A stretch of 64,000 bases of DNA from Citrus sinensis (taxonomy: Eukaryota; Streptophyta; Magnoliopsida; Sapindales; Rutaceae), in the NCBI RefSeq assembly GCF_022201045.2, contig NC_068560.1, forward strand, positions 29,467,501-29,531,500, written 5' to 3'. Positions 61,074 through 64,000 of the stretch are shown here, piece after piece (within the stretch, counting starts at the first letter, position 1; every line of letters begins with the position of its first letter). The notes under the pieces were generated by a model. That model ran no database searches. It was not told the DNA's origin and saw only the letters and a program-made list of their open reading frames with translations. Position numbers and translations under genes: made by a program.

Positions 61074-63788
61074 AGTCCTTTAAGCTTGCCTATCTTTTGT
61101 CTAAGTGTTTCTCGGTGACTTACTTGCCTTGTGAATCTCGTCCTATTTATTTCCACTTGGATAGCAAAGAAAATGTGCTGCTCATAAATATAGGAGCATC
61201 TACCATCTATGTATGAAACCATTCACTCTGATTCTTGCATTCTTTTGATATCCATTTTAAGGCAGCTCTTTATGCCAAATATTAAAGTTTAAACAAACTT
61301 ATTAATCTCAACCCTCCACTTAATCTTATGATATTATTCTCCCCTCTTTCATGTGTGTGGGAAGGGTAATGAGTAGCCAAATAAGAGTTCCTGTCTGCTG
61401 TGCTTCTGAGTTCTGAGTTAAAATGAAATTTATATCTTATACATATAAGCGGTAGTACCTAATCCAAACCCAATCATTAATTTATAATCAAAAGAGGTTA
61501 TTGGATGAGTTGACAAAAGAAAATGGGAGACCTTATTCATTCATTCTGGAACAGTCATAGGCTTATGAGTTATAATATAATATACATTGAACTTCAACTA
61601 TTTGCCACTTAAAAAACATAATAAAATACAAATCCAAAGATTTCCCATATCATCACATCTACAACCAAATTAAAACTTATAGAATATATGAGCAAGTAGC
61701 CCCATATCAATAAATTTGCATTTTGTTTTATAACTTCATATGTTGTTAAAAATTAACGTTTAGTTCTGCGAGTACAATAGATGTTCATGCTACCGCAAGT
61801 CTTGCATTTTGATAATGATAATGATAACAAATTATTTGTTATCACAAATAAACCTCTCACCTACATGGGCATATTATAGTGATGAAGCAATGGGTTTATG
61901 ATTTGATGTAACATCTAACCTCCAGTTTGTATGCTGGTTGATGTGATACTAAGCATAGCACAAACCACGAAGTGTGTGATTTCTTATGAACTATGAAAAC
62001 AAGATTTTCAACACAGCTCACATGGGCATGGATCTGATCAGCATGCCATGTGATTTTTCCATATCAAAACAAAGTCCCAAGTCTTCTCAAGTAGGTCCAA
62101 GTTCGATTAAAATAATCCAGGTGTCAAATTTTGATTGGCTGAACCGTTTTCGGCCACATACAAGGCTAAGAGAATAGCCAGTGGGCTGTGTCTTACCAAT
62201 ATTATTCTTTCTTGGACACTGGGAAAAAACCTGAAAAAAGAGTCCTGTGCTCTGCCGAAGGTTGCAGATTAGCATGTTCTCTTTATTCCGATTAATTAAT
62301 TTTTTACGTTTAATTTACTGTTTACAATGATTAATTGTTAATTAGGGCTGGCTATAGATGCAGAACCTAGCATAGAAGTAGCTGCCCAAAAGTTAGGATC
62401 CTATGAGCTTGCCCTATTAATCTAATCGTTATAGAATTGATTGTCCCAAATAAATTTGGGTGGCTAAATTGCTCATATTATTAAGAAGTAAGCAAGAAAA
62501 GAAAAAGAGATTAATATTTTCTTCTTGTCTAATTTCTTCCTTGGATAAATAGAGGTAGATGATAGATGGAACTAAACTAGAAAATAACGAGGGAACAAAT
62601 TTTGAAATAAATCAGTAAACAATATATAAGTTGCTTAGGATGTTTATTATTTTGTACAATAATGTTAGGGATTCCAACAATTGTATCACAACTTGAGTTC
62701 CGATACTACATGTCATTCATTCATTAGATGATAAATTTTATAATTTGTAAAATTACTAAATCACCATATTCAATGGATGAATGCCACATTAGTTAGGATT
62801 CAAATTAAAATTTAAATGTTGGGATATTTAATATTTCTTTATTTTTGTATAGCTAATGAATTGTGATTTGAAACATTTTGGTTGGATATCGAATCAATTA
62901 AGCAATGGAGTTGTTAGTTGATTAATTTGCAGTGTGTACGGATCTTGAGCCAATCAATGATGCTTGGGGCAGCAGTGAATGGCGATTAATTTAAGGAGTG
63001 ACATCACAGGAGAACGTGCTGCCCTATACAATTTTAGTGCTCCCAGTTCATTTTTTTTTTTTTTTCAGTTTATTGTTAATTATTTTACATTTTGTTCATA
63101 GCCCCTCTTCTCTCAATGCTATTTTTATATCTCAAAGTTTTCTCTTTATTATTATAATACTTAAGTTTACATGGTTGTCTTTTTAGAAAAACAAGAAATG
63201 TCACAAAATTTGTTTTAACGTAACAAGTTGAAACATGGAATGGGGCACTCCTTTGAGTCATTAATTGGGTTGGCACTTGGCAGCCATTGACTTTATGAAC
63301 TTTCAGAATATATCAACCCATTTGAACTTTTTGTGAAGTATGTTCGTAAATAAATACTTTATTACTGTATATGAATAATACAATTAAAGCATCCAAGGAT
63401 TGAAATGTGGTCACACGTGACAAAAATTTCATGTTATATCAAACCTCAACTGCAGAAAATTATAATTTCCAATCACAAAATTTGAAAAAAGAAAATTGTA
63501 TTTCGTAATTGTTAACTCAACTACATCATGCATGTCAAGTCATTGGTCACCATCACCCCTGCTAACGCTTGAAGATGGGATTAAATCTTAATCCTATGCG
63601 TAAGATACAAAGTAGAAGATTCTACCATATGGTTTGATAAAATTAAGAATAAATTATATAAGATGATTAATTAAGTGAGATAAATACCCATCGAAAGTGA
63701 CCTTAAACAAAGTTGATATATTCTTATGATTTTAAGTATCGTTTACTATGTTCAATGAAAAGGCCAGGGAACAGTATCACAAATAAAA
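61074..63788. other. Intergenic downstream of TRM gene
   Basis: TRM 3' UTR, then AT-rich sequence. A possible worn MITE lies at 62663-62837. A T run of about 15 bases occurs at 63051-63065. No coding exon is supported. Confidence 0.4.
62663..62837. mobile_element. Possible degenerate MITE
   Basis: The first 60 bases (TTAGGGATTCCAACA through TGTCATTCATTCATT) pair loosely with the last 60 (GGATGAATGCCACATTAG through AAATGTTGGGATATTT), giving long imperfect inverted ends. No clear target duplication was found. Confidence 0.35.
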
Positions 63789-63803
63789 CTTTTATAAATA
63801 AAA
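63789..63803 (+). promoter_or_regulatory. TATA box of the last gene
   Basis: TTTTATAAATAAAAG about 140 bases before the ATG at 63936, followed by a pyrimidine-rich leader (CTCACTCACCCCTTTCCC), a typical plant core promoter and 5' UTR. Confidence 0.5.
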
Positions 63804-63935
63804 GCCCCCACTAACCAACACAAAAAAACTCACTCACCCCTTTCCCATTTCACAACAATCTATGCTTCTTCTTCATCCTTTTGTTCTTGATATCCTCCTG
63901 AGCTAAGCTCTCACCATTAACATTCTCAACAAAAA

Positions 63936-64000
63936 ATGGAGCTTCAAACAGCAAACAACAATGGCCAAAACCCCAAAACAGACCAAACAAGCGAACCCCA
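63936..64000 (+). CDS. 5' end of an unidentified gene, cut by the window
   Basis: ATG in an A-rich context (AAAAAATGGA) opens a frame that stays open to the last base, 21 full codons: MELQTANNNGQNPKTDQTSE and so on. Composition is Asn/Gln/Thr-rich, like the disordered head of many plant regulatory proteins. Support comes from the TATA box and pyrimidine-rich leader upstream. Family cannot be told from so short a piece. Confidence 0.55.
   Translation, partial: MELQTANNNGQNPKTDQTSEP

Overview
This is a plant nuclear window, AT-rich, with long intergenic stretches, short GT-AG introns and eukaryotic gene families found only or mainly in plants (B-class GATA factor, CBP60, TRM/LONGIFOLIA-like, DUF3511, DPD1). 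The overall look is a eudicot. A woody rosid such as Citrus is my guess from general feel, not something the sequence proves. There are no operons or bacterial-style features.

Layout, left to right. 1-3400: intergenic, with one tRNA-Thr(AGT). 3418-5214 (-): organelle exonuclease DPD1. 8151-8870 (-): small B-GATA factor. 11050-14128 (-): importin alpha in ten exons, one intron apparently GC-AG. 15813-16853: non-autonomous hAT-like element. 17470-18522 (-): small J-domain protein. 19632-20426: two MITEs. 21278-23840 (-): CBP60 transcription factor. 24000-28500: a repeat-built region (duplicated A and B segments, a pogo-like remnant, a 920-bp Mutator-like element) leading into the next gene. 28568-32033 (+): Ppx/GppA-type phosphatase with an HD-like C-terminus. 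33714-33915: second copy of the 202-bp MITE. 36622-47892 (+): a Mut7-like 3'-5' exonuclease gene split inside its second coding exon by a 6,931-bp LTR retrotransposon (37796-44726). 48907-49278 (+): DUF3511 protein. 50326-54069 (+): RecQ helicase resembling RECQL1, with a second GC-AG intron. 57331-61073 (+): TRM-type protein with VARLMGL and DUF4378. 63936-end (+): start of another gene behind a TATA box.

The most notable structure is the retrotransposon. Its two 1,011-bp LTRs read as identical, it is flanked by a perfect 5-bp target duplication (ATGCC), and it carries only a gag gene that stops where protease would begin. The CTCCCC-rich tract series beside the 3' LTR and the CpG-rich palindromic motifs in the LTR point to a Sirevirus-lineage Copia element living as a gag-only, non-autonomous form. 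It lies in the coding exon of the host exonuclease gene, which therefore should make only a truncated protein from this allele, unless the insert is spliced out.

Several neighbours (DPD1, GATA, CBP60, RECQL1, TRM) are, from memory, also neighbours in two Arabidopsis blocks (At5g26910-26940 and At3g05740-05750), so the region looks like a conserved ancestral block that has been expanded by transposons. Functionally, three genes act on nucleic acids (DPD1, the Mut7-like exonuclease, RECQL1). Nothing suggests that the set is co-regulated.
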